Positions 34,869 through 45,586 of a DNA stretch of 64,000 bases are shown here, piece by piece; the stretch's first letter is position 1; each line of letters starts with the position of its first letter. Origin of the DNA: Ralstonia sp. A12 (GTDB taxonomy: Bacteria > Pseudomonadota > Gammaproteobacteria > Burkholderiales > Burkholderiaceae). The translations under genes were made by a program, and so were the position numbers. The notes under the pieces were generated by a model. It was not told the DNA's origin. It saw nothing but the letters and a program-made list of their open reading frames with translations, and ran no database searches. The stretch lies in the NCBI RefSeq assembly GCF_000801955.1, contig NZ_JSZO01000006.1:124001-188000 (forward strand). Reading direction: 5' to 3'.

Positions 34869-35969
34869 TTACGACGCCTTAGCCGCGATGGCTGGCGTCT
34901 CCACCGACACATCGCCGCATTGCGCGCGATGACGCAGCGCGTGGTCGATCAGCACCAGCGCCAACAGCGCCTCGGCGATCGGCGTGGCGCGAATGCCCAC
35001 GCACGGGTCATGGCGGCCGAACGTTTCCACCACTGCCGGCTCGCCCGCCTTGTCGATTGAGCGACGCGGCGTGCGGATGCTCGACGTCGGCTTAATCGCC
35101 AGCGACACAGAGATATCCTGCCCCGTCGAGATGCCACCCAGGATGCCACCCGCGTTGTTGCCGACGAAGCCATCCGGCGTCAACTCATCGCCATGCTCAG
35201 AGCCGCGCTGGGCCACGGCATGGAAACCAGCGCCAATCTCGACACCCTTCACTGCGTTCAGGCCCATCATCGCGTGTGCGATGTCGGCGTCCAGGCGATC
35301 GAACAACGGTTCGCCCCAGCCGACCGGCACGCCGGTGGCCACCACTTCGATGCGTGCGCCGACGGAATCACCGTCCTTGCGCAATGCATCCATGTACGTT
35401 TCGAGCTCGGGAACGATCTCGGCATTCGGTGCGAAGAACGGGTTGTTCGGCACCTCGTTCCAGTCGACGAACGGAATCTGGATATCGCCCAGCTGCGACA
35501 TGAAGCCGTGGATTTCCACGCCGAACTTCTCGCGCAGCCATTTCTTGGCGACAGCACCTGCGGCCACCGTCGGTGCAGTCAGTCGAGCCGACGAACGGCC
35601 ACCACCACGCGGGTCACGGACGCCGTATTTGTGCCAGTAGGTGTAGTCAGCGTGGCCGGGGCGAAAGGTCTCGGCGATGTTGCTGTAGTCCTTGCTGCGC
35701 TGGTCGGTGTTGCGGATCAGCAGGCAGATCGGCGTGCCGGTGGTCTTGCCTTCGTACACGCCGGACAGAATCTCAACGAGGTCTTCTTCCTTGCGCTGCG
35801 TGACGTGGCGCGAGGTGCCAGGCTTGCGGCGGTCCAGGTCAGGCTGAATGTCTTCTGCGCAGAGCGTCATGCCCGGCGGGCAGCCGTCGATGACAGCGCC
35901 AATGGCCGGGCCATGCGACTCGCCGAAGGTGGTGACGGAAAACAGCAGGCCCAGGGTATTGCCAGACAT
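34869..35969 (-). CDS. aroC: chorismate synthase
   Basis: A 366-residue FMN-dependent enzyme that forms chorismate from EPSP, the last step of the shikimate pathway. The three signatures are [18 protein letters not shown], the [20 protein letters not shown] segment with its PRGGG lead, and the late [17 protein letters not shown] block. The ATG at 35969 ([12 protein letters not shown]) is the conserved start; an extension to 36008 is not. Confidence 0.96.
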   Translation of the reverse strand: MSGNTLGLLFSVTTFGESHGPAIGAVIDGCPPGMTLCAEDIQPDLDRRKPGTSRHVTQRKEEDLVEILSGVYEGKTTGTPICLLIRNTDQRSKDYSNIAETFRPGHADYTYWHKYGVRDPRGGGRSSARLTAPTVAAGAVAKKWLREKFGVEIHGFMSQLGDIQIPFVDWNEVPNNPFFAPNAEIVPELETYMDALRKDGDSVGARIEVVATGVPVGWGEPLFDRLDADIAHAMMGLNAVKGVEIGAGFHAVAQRGSEHGDELTPDGFVGNNAGGILGGISTGQDISVSLAIKPTSSIRTPRRSIDKAGEPAVVETFGRHDPCVGIRATPIAEALLALVLIDHALRHRAQCGDVSVETPAIAAKAS

Positions 35970-36054
35970 GATCGTGCTCAAGAAAGCGCCGCGACGGCCG
36001 CGGCGCAAAACATCAGGAAAACGCTATTGTAAGGCCGATCAATCGGCCACCCAA

Positions 36055-36471
36055 TCAACCACCAATACCCAGCAGCTCGACCTCGAAGTTCAGCGTGGCA
36101 TTGGGCGGAATCGTGCCGGGCACGCCTTGCGCGCCGTAGGCAGTGGCTGCCGGGCACGTCAGCTTGGCCTTGCCGCCCACCTGCATCTTCTGCACGCCTT
36201 CGGTCCAGCACGGAATCACGCGGTTCAGCGGGAACGAGATCGGCTGGCCACGCTTGTAGGAGCTGTCGAACTCTTTGCCGTCGGTCAGCGTGCCGCGGTA
36301 GTGCACCTTGACCGTATCGCTGGCCTTGGGCGACGGGCCGGTGCCCTTGGTCAGGGTCTGGACGATCACGCCGGAGGGCAGCGTTTCGCTCGCTGTGGAC
36401 GATGCGGCTTGAGCGGTGACGGCAGCCAGGGCAAGCGACGAAGCGCACAACAGCAGGGAGATCTGTTTCAT
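36055..36471 (-). CDS. secreted FKBP-type peptidyl-prolyl isomerase
   Basis: A 138-residue protein with a signal peptide (LLLCASSLALAAVTAQAA, cleavage near residue 22) and one FKBP domain: VKVHYRGTLTDGKEFDSSYK, PISFPLNRVIPCWTEGVQKM, AYGAQGVPGTIPPNATLNFEVELLGIG split by short turns. It should help fold proteins in the periplasm. It lies between aroC and the transporter-acyltransferase fusion, 85 and 83 bases away. Confidence 0.9.
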   Translation of the reverse strand: MKQISLLLCASSLALAAVTAQAASSTASETLPSGVIVQTLTKGTGPSPKASDTVKVHYRGTLTDGKEFDSSYKRGQPISFPLNRVIPCWTEGVQKMQVGGKAKLTCPAATAYGAQGVPGTIPPNATLNFEVELLGIGG

Positions 36472-36554
36472 AGTCGGATAACGGGAGTGATTGGGGATCA
36501 ACGGCTCAAACAGCGGGCCAACTGGCAGTGTAGCGAATTCCGGTTGACTGTCCT

Positions 36555-38462
36555 TTAGCGCCACTCGCCGCGCAGGGCCAGCACGGCTGCCTGCAGCCCT
36601 TCCGGCGATACCGCCTGCGGCGACACTGGCGTTCCAATGCACAGCTCCAGCTTGTTGAGGAAGCCGCGACGGAACGGGCGCGACATCGCCGCACCGCCGT
36701 GACGAGAGAAGAAGCTGCCCCATAAACCGCGCAGTGCCATCGGCACCACCGGCACCGGAGTGCGCTCGACGATACGACGCATGCCTTCCTTGAACGGGTT
36801 CATGTCGCCCGTGGCTGTGATTTTGCCTTCGGGGAAAATGCAGACGACCTCCCCTTCGGCCAGCGCCACGGCAATGGTGTCGTAGGCGCGTTTGAGCATC
36901 TCCGGGTCTTCGTGCATCGGCGCGATGGGAATCGCCTTGACCGTGCGGAAGAACCACGACAGCACCGGCACCTTGAAGATACGGTGGTCCATCACGAAAC
37001 GCACCGGCCGACGCACAAAGGCGCCCACCACCACGGCATCGACAAAACTCACGTGGTTGCAGACCAGCAGGCACGGCCCCTCATCGGGAATGCGCTCCGA
37101 GCCCTCCACCTTCACGCGGTAGACGGTATGGATCAGCAGCCACATCACGAAGCGGATCAGGAACTCCGGCACCAACGTGTAGATGTAGATCGCCACCACG
37201 GCGTTGAGGATGCCGGTGACCAGGAACAACTGCGGGATCGTGAAGCCAGCATGCGTGAGCACCATCGCCAGCACCGCCGAGGCAATCATGAACAACGCGT
37301 TGAGGATGTTGTTGGCGGCAATGATGCGTGCGCGGTGCGTGGGCTCGCAGCGGCTCTGAATCAGGGCATACAGCGGCACGCTGTAGAAGCCGCCGAACAT
37401 GGCTAGCAGGAACAAATCCGCCAGCACGCGCCAGTGGCGGTGGTTCTGCAGGAAGCCGGAAATGCCCGTCAGCACATCGTGCGCGACCAGCGCTTCGGCA
37501 TGCGAGGCGAAATACAGGTCCACCGCAAATACCGTCATGCCGATTGAGCCGAACGGCACCAGGCCGATCTCCACGGTGCGTCCCGACAGCTTCTCGCACA
37601 GCACCGACCCCAGCCCGATACCGACCGAAAACACCGCCAGCAGCAGCGTCACCACGTTCTGATCGCCGCCGAGCACGTTGCGTGCAAAGGCAAAGAACGA
37701 CGTCAGGAACGTCGCCCCGACAAACCACAGCCACGAGATCCCCATCAGGCTCAGGAACACCGCGCGCTGGTTGCTCGCCAACTTGAGGTTGCGCCAGGTC
37801 TCGGAGATCGGGTTCCAGTTGATGCGCAGATCCGGCTGCGACGCCGGCGACACCGGCACGCCGCGCGCCGTCAGCCAGCCGGCCACGGCAATGACCAGGC
37901 AGGCAATGCCCGTGAGCGTTGGGCCGATGAGGTCACCGTTGCGCGTGTAGTTGGCCAGCTCCCCGCCGCCGATGGTGCCGATCAGGATGGCGACGAAAGT
38001 GCCCATCTCCACCAGCCCGTTGCCGCCCACCAGTTCGGACGACTGCAGGTGCTGCGGCAGATAGGCGTACTTGACGGGCCCGAACAAGGTCGAATGCACG
38101 CCCATCAGGAAGGTGCACAGGTACAGCAGCTCAATGTGGCGCAGCGCGAAGCCCGCGCAGCCGATCGCCATGATGGCGATTTCCAGTGTCTTGACCAGGC
38201 GGATCAGCCGGGCCTTATCCATGCGATCGGCAATCTGCCCGCTGGTGGCCGACAGCAATACGAAAGGCGCGATGAAGATCGCCGAGATCAGGAACGCCGC
38301 CGAGGCCGGGTCCGTATTGCCGAACAGCGCCGCGTGGTACGTGACCAGCGAGGAAAACGCCACCTTGAATACGTTGTCGTTCATGGCGCCCAGGAATTGG
38401 GTCCAGAAGAACGGCGCAAAACGGCGCTGCTTCAGCAGCGAAAACTGGCTCGATTGGCTCAT
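36555..38462 (-). CDS. MFS transporter (LplT-like) fused to PlsC-type acyltransferase
   Basis: A 635-residue fusion. Residues 1-420 form an MFS transporter with about twelve membrane segments like the lysophospholipid flippase LplT (FFWTQFLGAMNDNVFKVAFS, GQIADRMDKARLIR, FGPVKYAYLPQHL). Residues 430-635 form a PlsC-type acyltransferase with the H-x4-D motif in CNHVSFVDAVV and the F-P-E-G motif in IFPEGKITATGDM. The acyl-ACP synthetase domain of E. coli Aas is missing. The likely job is lysophospholipid flipping and re-acylation at the inner membrane; the acyl donor must come from elsewhere. Confidence 0.88.
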   Translation of the reverse strand: MSQSSQFSLLKQRRFAPFFWTQFLGAMNDNVFKVAFSSLVTYHAALFGNTDPASAAFLISAIFIAPFVLLSATSGQIADRMDKARLIRLVKTLEIAIMAIGCAGFALRHIELLYLCTFLMGVHSTLFGPVKYAYLPQHLQSSELVGGNGLVEMGTFVAILIGTIGGGELANYTRNGDLIGPTLTGIACLVIAVAGWLTARGVPVSPASQPDLRINWNPISETWRNLKLASNQRAVFLSLMGISWLWFVGATFLTSFFAFARNVLGGDQNVVTLLLAVFSVGIGLGSVLCEKLSGRTVEIGLVPFGSIGMTVFAVDLYFASHAEALVAHDVLTGISGFLQNHRHWRVLADLFLLAMFGGFYSVPLYALIQSRCEPTHRARIIAANNILNALFMIASAVLAMVLTHAGFTIPQLFLVTGILNAVVAIYIYTLVPEFLIRFVMWLLIHTVYRVKVEGSERIPDEGPCLLVCNHVSFVDAVVVGAFVRRPVRFVMDHRIFKVPVLSWFFRTVKAIPIAPMHEDPEMLKRAYDTIAVALAEGEVVCIFPEGKITATGDMNPFKEGMRRIVERTPVPVVPMALRGLWGSFFSRHGGAAMSRPFRRGFLNKLELCIGTPVSPQAVSPEGLQAAVLALRGEWR

Positions 38463-38498
38463 CGGCAGGGGCGATCGTGGTTCAAATCGGGTTCAACA

Positions 38499-38529
38499 AA
38501 AAAACCCGCTCGCAGCGGCGGGCGGGTTT
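38499..38529 (-). terminator. intrinsic terminator after the CBS gene
   Basis: Arms AAACCCGC and GCGGGTTT enclose a smaller GC-rich stem; on the minus strand seven T follow. It ends the CBS-domain transcript before the fusion gene. Confidence 0.75.
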
Positions 38530-38557
38530 CGGGTGTGCAGCAAAGACGATGTGCAGA

Positions 38558-39013
38558 TCAGTCTTCGTTGGCTTTTTCTTCGGGCCAATCGCGAATGTAC
38601 GCCTTGAGCATCTTGTTCTCGAAGTTCTGTTCTTCAAACACGGCCTTGGCGACGTCGTAGAACGAAATCACGCCCATCAGCGTGCGGCTGTTGAGCACCG
38701 GCAGGTAGCGCACATGGTGCTCCAGCATGATGCGGCGCACTTCATTGACTTCGGTTTCTGGGGTGCAGGTGACCGGATGATCGTCCATCACCTTGCGGAT
38801 GGTCGTACCCTCGCCCACCGTGCCGTGGCCCTTGGCCAGGACCTTGATGATCTCGCGGAAGGTCAGCATGCCGACCAGCTCGCCGTACTCCATCACCACG
38901 AGCGAGCCGATGTCGTACTCAGCCATCGTCTGCACCGCCACCTGGAGCTTGGTTTCCGGGGCCACGGTGTAGAGCGTGTTGCCCTTCACTTCAAGAATGT
39001 CGCTGACTTTCAT
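38558..39013 (-). CDS. CBS-domain protein
   Basis: A 151-residue stand-alone CBS pair. The two repeats are seen as LYTVAPETKLQVAVQTMAEY with IGSLVVMEYGELVGMLTFRE, and HPVTCTPETEVNEVRRIMLE with VRYLPVLNSRTLMGVISFYD. CBS pairs bind adenosine nucleotides and sense energy state. The ending KAYIRDWPEEKANED is typical of this proteobacterial group. The partner is unknown. Confidence 0.88.
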   Translation of the reverse strand: MKVSDILEVKGNTLYTVAPETKLQVAVQTMAEYDIGSLVVMEYGELVGMLTFREIIKVLAKGHGTVGEGTTIRKVMDDHPVTCTPETEVNEVRRIMLEHHVRYLPVLNSRTLMGVISFYDVAKAVFEEQNFENKMLKAYIRDWPEEKANED

Positions 39014-39215
39014 GCTGCGTCTCCCAGGTTTCGGGGTGCCGGTCTGCCGGGGGGCGACCGCGCGCGGGTTGTGGTTATGGTTGTGTTTCGATCCTAGCCC
39101 AAACCGGAGGGCGTCGACAAGCACATGCACAAAAAATGCGGCAGAAAAAACCAGTCAAAAACCGCGCCCGCTCGGCGTTTGCCCGAGATGCACCGCAACA
39201 GGGAGCAGTGCTAGC

Positions 39216-40598
39216 ATGCCCGGTCTCGACCCTCATTCGGTGCTTGAATCCATGTCCAAAGCCCGCTTCGACACGCTGGCCCTGCATGCCGGTGCCGCGC
39301 CCGACCCGGCCACGGGTGCGCGCGCTACGCCCATCCACCTCACCACGTCATTCGTGTTTCGCGACAGCGAACACGCCGCCTCCTTGTTCAACATGGAGCG
39401 CGCGGGTCACGTCTACTCGCGCATCTCCAACCCAACCGTCGCCGTGTTCGAAGAGCGCATGGCGGCCCTTGAGAACGGTGTCGGCGCCATCGCCACGGCC
39501 TCCGGCCAGGCGGCGCTGCACCTGGCCATCGTCACGCTGATGGGCGCCGGCTCGCATATTGTCGCCTCGTCGGCGCTGTATGGCGGCTCGCACAATCTGC
39601 TGCATTACACGCTGCGCCGTTTCGGCATCGAGACAACCTTCGTCAAGCCCGGCGACATCGACGGCTGGCGCGCAGCCATCCGCCCGAACACGCGGCTGCT
39701 GTTTGGCGAGACGCTCGGCAACCCAGGGCTGGATGTGCTCGATATTCCGACCGTGGCGTCGATCGCGCATGACGCGGGCGTGCCGCTACTGGTCGACTCG
39801 ACTTTCACCACGCCGTGGCTGCTGCAGCCGTTCGCGCACGGTGCGGACCTGGTCTACCACTCGGCCACCAAGTTCCTGGGCGGGCATGGCACCACCATTG
39901 GTGGTGTGCTAGTCGACGGAGGTACCTTCGACTACGTGGCAGCGGGCAAGCACCCCGAGCTGACCGAGCCTTACGCTGGCTTCCACGACATGGTCTTTGC
40001 CGAGGAAAGCACCGTCGCCCCCTTCCTGCTACGCGCCCGCCGCGAGGGTCTGCGCGACTTTGGCGCCTGCATGAACCCGATGGCGGCGTGGCAACTGCTG
40101 CAAGGCATCGAAACGCTGCCGCTGCGCATGGCCCGCCATGTGGAAAACACCCGCCGCATCACCGCCTTCCTGGCGAGCCACCCAATGGTGGCATCGGTGG
40201 CCTACCCCGAACTGGAATCGCACCCCGACTACGCTTTGGCTAAGCGTTTGCTGCCGCGCGGCTGCGGTGCCGTGTTCAGCTTCGACCTGCGGGGCGATCG
40301 GCGTGCCGGCCAGCAATTCATTGAATCGCTGGGGCTGTTCTCACACCTGGCCAATGTGGGCGACGCGCGCTCGCTGGTCATCCACCCGGCGTCGACCACG
40401 CACTTCCGCATGGACGCCGCCGCGCTGTCCGCCGCCGGCATTGGCGAGGGCACGATCCGCCTGTCGATCGGCCTGGAAGACGCCGACGACCTGATCGACG
40501 ATCTGAAGCGCGGCCTGAAAGCCGCCGAGCGCTCGATGTCTGCCTCATCTGGCACGTCCGCTGGCAAGACCGCGCCCAACGCAACCGGAGCCCGCTGA
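39216..40598 (+). CDS. metY: O-acetylhomoserine sulfhydrylase-type PLP enzyme
   Basis: A Cys/Met-metabolism PLP enzyme of the MetY/MetZ type, which joins sulfide to an activated homoserine to make homocysteine. Motifs: FDTLALHAGAAPDPATGARA at the start, HVYSRISNPTVAVFEERMAA, the PLP lysine in YHSATKFLGGHGTTIGG and NVGDARSLVIHPASTTH. The insertion after the lysine region favours MetY over the succinyl-homoserine enzyme. ATG 39216 has GGGAG upstream (460 residues); ATG 39252 starts closer to the family N-terminus (448 residues) but lacks a ribosome site. It overlaps the next gene by one base. Confidence 0.88.
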   Translation: MPGLDPHSVLESMSKARFDTLALHAGAAPDPATGARATPIHLTTSFVFRDSEHAASLFNMERAGHVYSRISNPTVAVFEERMAALENGVGAIATASGQAALHLAIVTLMGAGSHIVASSALYGGSHNLLHYTLRRFGIETTFVKPGDIDGWRAAIRPNTRLLFGETLGNPGLDVLDIPTVASIAHDAGVPLLVDSTFTTPWLLQPFAHGADLVYHSATKFLGGHGTTIGGVLVDGGTFDYVAAGKHPELTEPYAGFHDMVFAEESTVAPFLLRARREGLRDFGACMNPMAAWQLLQGIETLPLRMARHVENTRRITAFLASHPMVASVAYPELESHPDYALAKRLLPRGCGAVFSFDLRGDRRAGQQFIESLGLFSHLANVGDARSLVIHPASTTHFRMDAAALSAAGIGEGTIRLSIGLEDADDLIDDLKRGLKAAERSMSASSGTSAGKTAPNATGAR

Positions 40599-41428
40599 TG
40601 GAATGGACCCTACAAGGCGAGCGTGCCTACGCCTATACCGGTGGCAAGCCGTTCGATCCAACGCTGCCGTGCGTTGTCTTTGTGCATGGCGCGCAGAACG
40701 ATCATTCGGTCTGGGGGCTGCAGACCCGCTGGTTTGCGCACCACGGCTTCAGCGTGCTGGCGGTGGATCTGCCCGCGCATGGCCGCAGTGGCGGCGCCCC
40801 TCTGCAAACCGTGGAAGCGATGGCCGACTGGGTGATGACATTGGTGCAGACCGCCGGCGTCACACAGCCCGTCATGGTGGTCGGACACAGCATGGGTTCA
40901 CTGATTGCGCTGGAGTGCGCCTCGCGATACGCAAGCCGCGTGCGCCGCATTGCGCTGGTGGCTACCGCCTGGCCCATGAAGGTCTCGGATGCACTGCTCG
41001 ACGCCGCGCTCAACAATACAGCGGGCGCGATCGACATGGTGAACATCTGGTCGCACTCCAGCCTCGCCAACAAGCCGTCTGCGCCAGGGCCCGGGTTCTG
41101 GATGCATGGAGGCAGCCAACGCCTGATGGAACGCGTGGCGCGCGGCACGGAGGCCCCCGTCTTCCACACGGATTTCTCCGCCTGCAACGGCTATGCACGT
41201 GGCGCCGAGGCCATGGCGACTGTGAAGTGCCCGTCACTCGTGATCGTTGGCGAGAAAGATCAGATGACGCCGGCAAAGGCGGGCCGTCACGTGGCCGCCG
41301 GACTGGCGGGTAGCCGCGTGGTGGGCCTGCCTGCCGGACATGCGGTCATGGGAGAATGCCCAGACGGCACGCTCGATGCGCTGATTGCCTTTGCGCGCGA
41401 ACGAGAGCCGGGCGCAGCCGCCGTGTAA
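40598..41428 (+). CDS. alpha/beta hydrolase downstream of metY
   Basis: A 276-residue alpha/beta hydrolase with FVHGAQNDHSVWG, the nucleophile elbow VGHSMGSLIAL (Ser), the acid in IVGEKDQMTPAKA and the His in LPAGHAVMGE. The stop of metY and this start share the A of TGATG, so translation is coupled. A homoserine O-acetyltransferase role is unlikely: this is a small one-domain hydrolase. The substrate is unknown. Confidence 0.82.
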   Translation: MEWTLQGERAYAYTGGKPFDPTLPCVVFVHGAQNDHSVWGLQTRWFAHHGFSVLAVDLPAHGRSGGAPLQTVEAMADWVMTLVQTAGVTQPVMVVGHSMGSLIALECASRYASRVRRIALVATAWPMKVSDALLDAALNNTAGAIDMVNIWSHSSLANKPSAPGPGFWMHGGSQRLMERVARGTEAPVFHTDFSACNGYARGAEAMATVKCPSLVIVGEKDQMTPAKAGRHVAAGLAGSRVVGLPAGHAVMGECPDGTLDALIAFAREREPGAAAV

Positions 41429-41460
41429 CTGCGCCCCGGTCAGGATTCAGGAGACGCATC

Positions 41461-41778
41461 ATGGCCACCACCGAGACCCCCACCTTCAGCAGCTTCGCCG
41501 AGTTCTATCCGTTCTATCTGGGCGAACACCAGGACCGCACCTGCCGGCGCCTGCACTTCGCGGGTTCGAGTGTTGCCCTGGTGTGCCTGATCCTGCTGAT
41601 CTTCACGGGCAACCTGTGGTGGCTGCTCGGTGCGGCTGTCAGCGGTTATGCGTTTGCGTGGGTCGGGCACTTCGGCTTTGAGAAGAACCGGCCCGCCACT
41701 TTCCGCCACCCCTTCTACAGCCTGATGGGCGACTGGGTAATGTATCGCGACATCTGGACGGGGAAAATCCCGTTCTGA
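41461..41778 (+). CDS. Mpo1-like (DUF962) membrane protein
   Basis: A 105-residue protein with two to three membrane segments. It has SFAEFYPFYLGEHQDRTCRR, LHFAGSSVALVCLILLIF, YAFAWVGHFGFEKNRPATF and HPFYSLMGDWVMYRDI, the pattern of the DUF962/Mpo1 family. Yeast Mpo1 is an iron-dependent dioxygenase of 2-hydroxy fatty acids; the histidines here (GEHQD, LHFAG, GHFGFE, RHPF) would serve as ligands. An AGGAG box precedes the ATG. Confidence 0.82.
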   Translation: MATTETPTFSSFAEFYPFYLGEHQDRTCRRLHFAGSSVALVCLILLIFTGNLWWLLGAAVSGYAFAWVGHFGFEKNRPATFRHPFYSLMGDWVMYRDIWTGKIPF

Positions 41779-41782
41779 GCGA

Positions 41783-43093
41783 TCAGGCGCGGACGGCGGC
41801 GGGCGCTGGTGCAGCGGCAGCTTGCGTCGCGGCCACCACGCCGCGCTCACCGCTGGCAAACACGCTCTCCAGCGTGTTGTCGAGCGCTGGATTGTGCAAT
41901 TGGGCAGCCAGCGCGTGGGTATCACCCAGATACCGCGCCAGTGCCGTGCGCGGTAGGCGCGGCAGGTTCAACACCAGCCTTTCATAGAGCGGGCGCAGCG
42001 TGGTCGTATGTGCATCGCACAGCAGCGCCCAGTGCGCTTCGCCGCGATCCTGCTGCAGCTTGCCGACCAGGTGCAATGCTTTGAGTTTGGTCAGCAGGTC
42101 AGCAAGGTACTCCGCCTCCAGTTGCAGACGCCGGCTGATTTCCAGTTCGGCCACCGTACGCGGTGCCTGTTCCCGTGCGCGGTACAGCAACAGCAAAACA
42201 CCCAGCGCATCAAAGAACTCGCTGCCCGGAAACGTGCGCCGCTGCCAGTAGCCCTGGCGGATGATCGGCAGCGTCGATGCAATGGTCGCACCCAGCAGCG
42301 TGACCAGCCAGCTCACGTAAATCCACGTCAGGAAAATCGGCAGCGTGGCAAATGCGCCGTACACGGCGGTGTACGTGGGAATGTGCGCCACATAAGAACC
42401 AAAGATGCGCTTGGCAATTTCAAACGCCACGGCGGCAACCAGGCCGGCCAGAAACGCATCGCGCCGCGCCACGTTGGTGTTGGGCACGAACACGTAGAGC
42501 ATGGAAAACGCAATCGCCGACAGCAGGATCGGCACCGCGCCCACGATCACGCCAAGGCCAAACGGCAGCTTGTGCACATAACCGGCCGAGATCGACACCA
42601 TGTACGAGCTGACCGAGAGGCTCGCACCAATCAGCACCGGGCCAAACGTCACCAGTGCCCAGAACACGAGCACGCGTTGCGCCAGCGGCCGGCGTTGGCG
42701 CACACGCCAGATGGCATTCAGCGCGTTCTCGACCGTCAGCATGGTCATGACCGACGTCACCACCAAGCCGATCAGGCCAGCGGCCGTCAGCCCTTTGGCG
42801 TTGCTCGAAAACTGGTTCAGATACGTGATGATCGGCCGACTGATGTTGCTCGGCACGAGGTTGCTGAACATGTAGCCTTCGATGTCTGCACGAAAGCTCT
42901 TGAACATCGGGAACGCCGTGAACAGCGCAAACGCCACCGTCAGGATCGGCACCACCGAGAGCACCGTCGTGAACGTCAGACTGCCGGCCACCTGGGGCAG
43001 GCGGTCTTCGCCCGCGCGGCGCAGCGCATAACGCGACAGCGCACGCAGCTTGGCGGCATTCCATTGACGAAGCGCACGGGTATCAAAAAGCAT
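41783..43093 (-). CDS. YihY-family inner membrane protein
   Basis: A 436-residue protein of the YihY/virulence-factor-BrkB family. It has six or so membrane segments in residues 30-290 with DRLPQVAGSLTFTTVLSVVPILT at the start, a later WRVRQRRPLAQRVLVFWALV and YTAVYGAFATLPIFLTWIY. The C-terminal 130 residues form a soluble helix-rich domain ending in a Pro-Ala tail. The family was once called RNase BN in error. The function is unknown. It converges on the DUF962 gene with 4 bases between stops. Confidence 0.88.
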   Translation of the reverse strand: MLFDTRALRQWNAAKLRALSRYALRRAGEDRLPQVAGSLTFTTVLSVVPILTVAFALFTAFPMFKSFRADIEGYMFSNLVPSNISRPIITYLNQFSSNAKGLTAAGLIGLVVTSVMTMLTVENALNAIWRVRQRRPLAQRVLVFWALVTFGPVLIGASLSVSSYMVSISAGYVHKLPFGLGVIVGAVPILLSAIAFSMLYVFVPNTNVARRDAFLAGLVAAVAFEIAKRIFGSYVAHIPTYTAVYGAFATLPIFLTWIYVSWLVTLLGATIASTLPIIRQGYWQRRTFPGSEFFDALGVLLLLYRAREQAPRTVAELEISRRLQLEAEYLADLLTKLKALHLVGKLQQDRGEAHWALLCDAHTTTLRPLYERLVLNLPRLPRTALARYLGDTHALAAQLHNPALDNTLESVFASGERGVVAATQAAAAPAPAAVRA

Positions 43094-43121
43094 GAAGAAT
43101 GAGGCGGCGCAAGGCCAATGA

Positions 43122-44155
<1,034 letters not shown>

Positions 44156-44161
44156 TCCGCC

Positions 44162-45574
44162 ATGACCCACGACGCGTTCCTGCAAGCCTGCGCTGACACC
44201 ATCGGCGCCGCGTATGTCCTGACAACGCCGGAAGACCAGGCGCCCTATCTGACGGATTGGCGCAAGCGTTTCACTGGCCGCGCCCGCGCGGTGCTGCGCC
44301 CGGCGGATGCTGCGCAGGTGGCGGCTCTGGTGCGGCTGTGTGGTGAGCATGCGGTGCCCATGGTCCCGCAGGGCGGCAACACCGGCCTGTGCGGTGGCGC
44401 CACGCCCGATATGGAAGGCAACGCGGTCGTCATCTCGGTGCAGCGCATGCAAACCGTGCGTGCGGTCGACCCGATCAACAACACCATCACCGTGGATGCC
44501 GGCTGCATCCTGGCCAATGTGCAGCAAGCCGCAGCGGCAGCCGATCGCCTGTTCCCGCTGAGCCTGGCAGCGGAAGGCAGTTGCACCATCGGCGGCAACC
44601 TGGCGACCAACGCCGGCGGCACGGCTGTCCTGCGCTATGGCAATGCCCGCGAACTGTGCCTCGGTATTGAAGCCGTGCTGCCCAACGGCGAGCTGTGGAA
44701 CGGCCTGCGCGGCCTGCGCAAGGACAACACCGGTTACGACCTGCGCGACCTGCTGATCGGCGCGGAAGGCACGCTCGGCATCATTACCGGGGCAACGTTG
44801 AAGCTGTTTCCGCAGCCACGCGCCAAGGTGACGGCGCTGGCGGCGCTGCAATCTCCACGTCAGGCGCTGGCGTTCCTGTCGCTGGCACAAAGCCATGCGG
44901 GCACGCTGCTGACGGGCTTTGAGTTGATGTCGGCGTTCTGCCTGGAGTTGGTGCGCAAGCACTATCCGCAACTGCGCGTGCCATTTGCACAGGCGTATCC
45001 GCAGTACGTGCTGCTGGAACTGTCCGATCTGGAAAGCGAGGAACACGCACGTGCACTGTTCGAAGCGCTGATGGAAGATGCACTGGCGCGCGGCGTGATC
45101 GACGACGCTGCCGTGGCGGAATCGGTGGCGCAGTCGCGCGATTTCTGGAACCTGCGCGAGCACATCCCGCTGGCCCAGGCCGATGAAGGCAAGAACATCA
45201 AGCACGACATTGGTGTGCCCATCTCGCGCATCGCCGATTTCATCGACGTGACCGACCGCGCGCTGGCCGCCGCTTACCCGGACATCCGCATGGTGACCTT
45301 CGGCCACCTTGGCGACGGCAACCTGCACTACAACGTGTCACCGCCCGAGGGGCATGAACACGAGGCCTTCCTGGCGCATCAGGACGGCATCAACCGCATC
45401 GTGCACGACAGCGTGCATGCGCACGGCGGCTCGATCTCGGCCGAGCACGGCATCGGCCAGCTCAAGCGAGAAGACAACGCGCGCTACAAGAGCGCGGTCG
45501 AGCTGGCGGCCATGCGCGCGATCAAGCAGGCGCTGGACCCGCGCGGCCTGATGAATCCGGGAAAGGTGTTGTAA
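44162..45574 (+). CDS. FAD-linked 2-hydroxyacid dehydrogenase (GlcD/D2HGDH type)
   Basis: A 470-residue flavoprotein of the VAO/PCMH family. It shows VPMVPQGGNTGLCGGATPD, AAEGSCTIGGNLATNAGG, GNARELCLGIEAVLPNGE and GYDLRDLLIGAEGTLGIIT in the FAD domain. The C-terminal oxidase domain has VTFGHLGDGNLHYNVS with the metal-binding histidines and SAEHGIGQLKRED. Substrates in the family include D-2-hydroxyglutarate, D-lactate and glycolate. No glcE/F partners are nearby, which favours the D-2-hydroxyglutarate or D-lactate type. Confidence 0.87.
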   Translation: MTHDAFLQACADTIGAAYVLTTPEDQAPYLTDWRKRFTGRARAVLRPADAAQVAALVRLCGEHAVPMVPQGGNTGLCGGATPDMEGNAVVISVQRMQTVRAVDPINNTITVDAGCILANVQQAAAAADRLFPLSLAAEGSCTIGGNLATNAGGTAVLRYGNARELCLGIEAVLPNGELWNGLRGLRKDNTGYDLRDLLIGAEGTLGIITGATLKLFPQPRAKVTALAALQSPRQALAFLSLAQSHAGTLLTGFELMSAFCLELVRKHYPQLRVPFAQAYPQYVLLELSDLESEEHARALFEALMEDALARGVIDDAAVAESVAQSRDFWNLREHIPLAQADEGKNIKHDIGVPISRIADFIDVTDRALAAAYPDIRMVTFGHLGDGNLHYNVSPPEGHEHEAFLAHQDGINRIVHDSVHAHGGSISAEHGIGQLKREDNARYKSAVELAAMRAIKQALDPRGLMNPGKVL

Positions 45575-45586
45575 GACGCCTCGGTT

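Noticed and set aside
39014-39215. Possible SAM-type riboswitch upstream of metY
   Set aside because: Small stems (CTCGG/CCGAG and GCAC/GTGC) are present, but I could not match the conserved core of any SAM or SAH riboswitch class I know. A covariance-model search would settle it.
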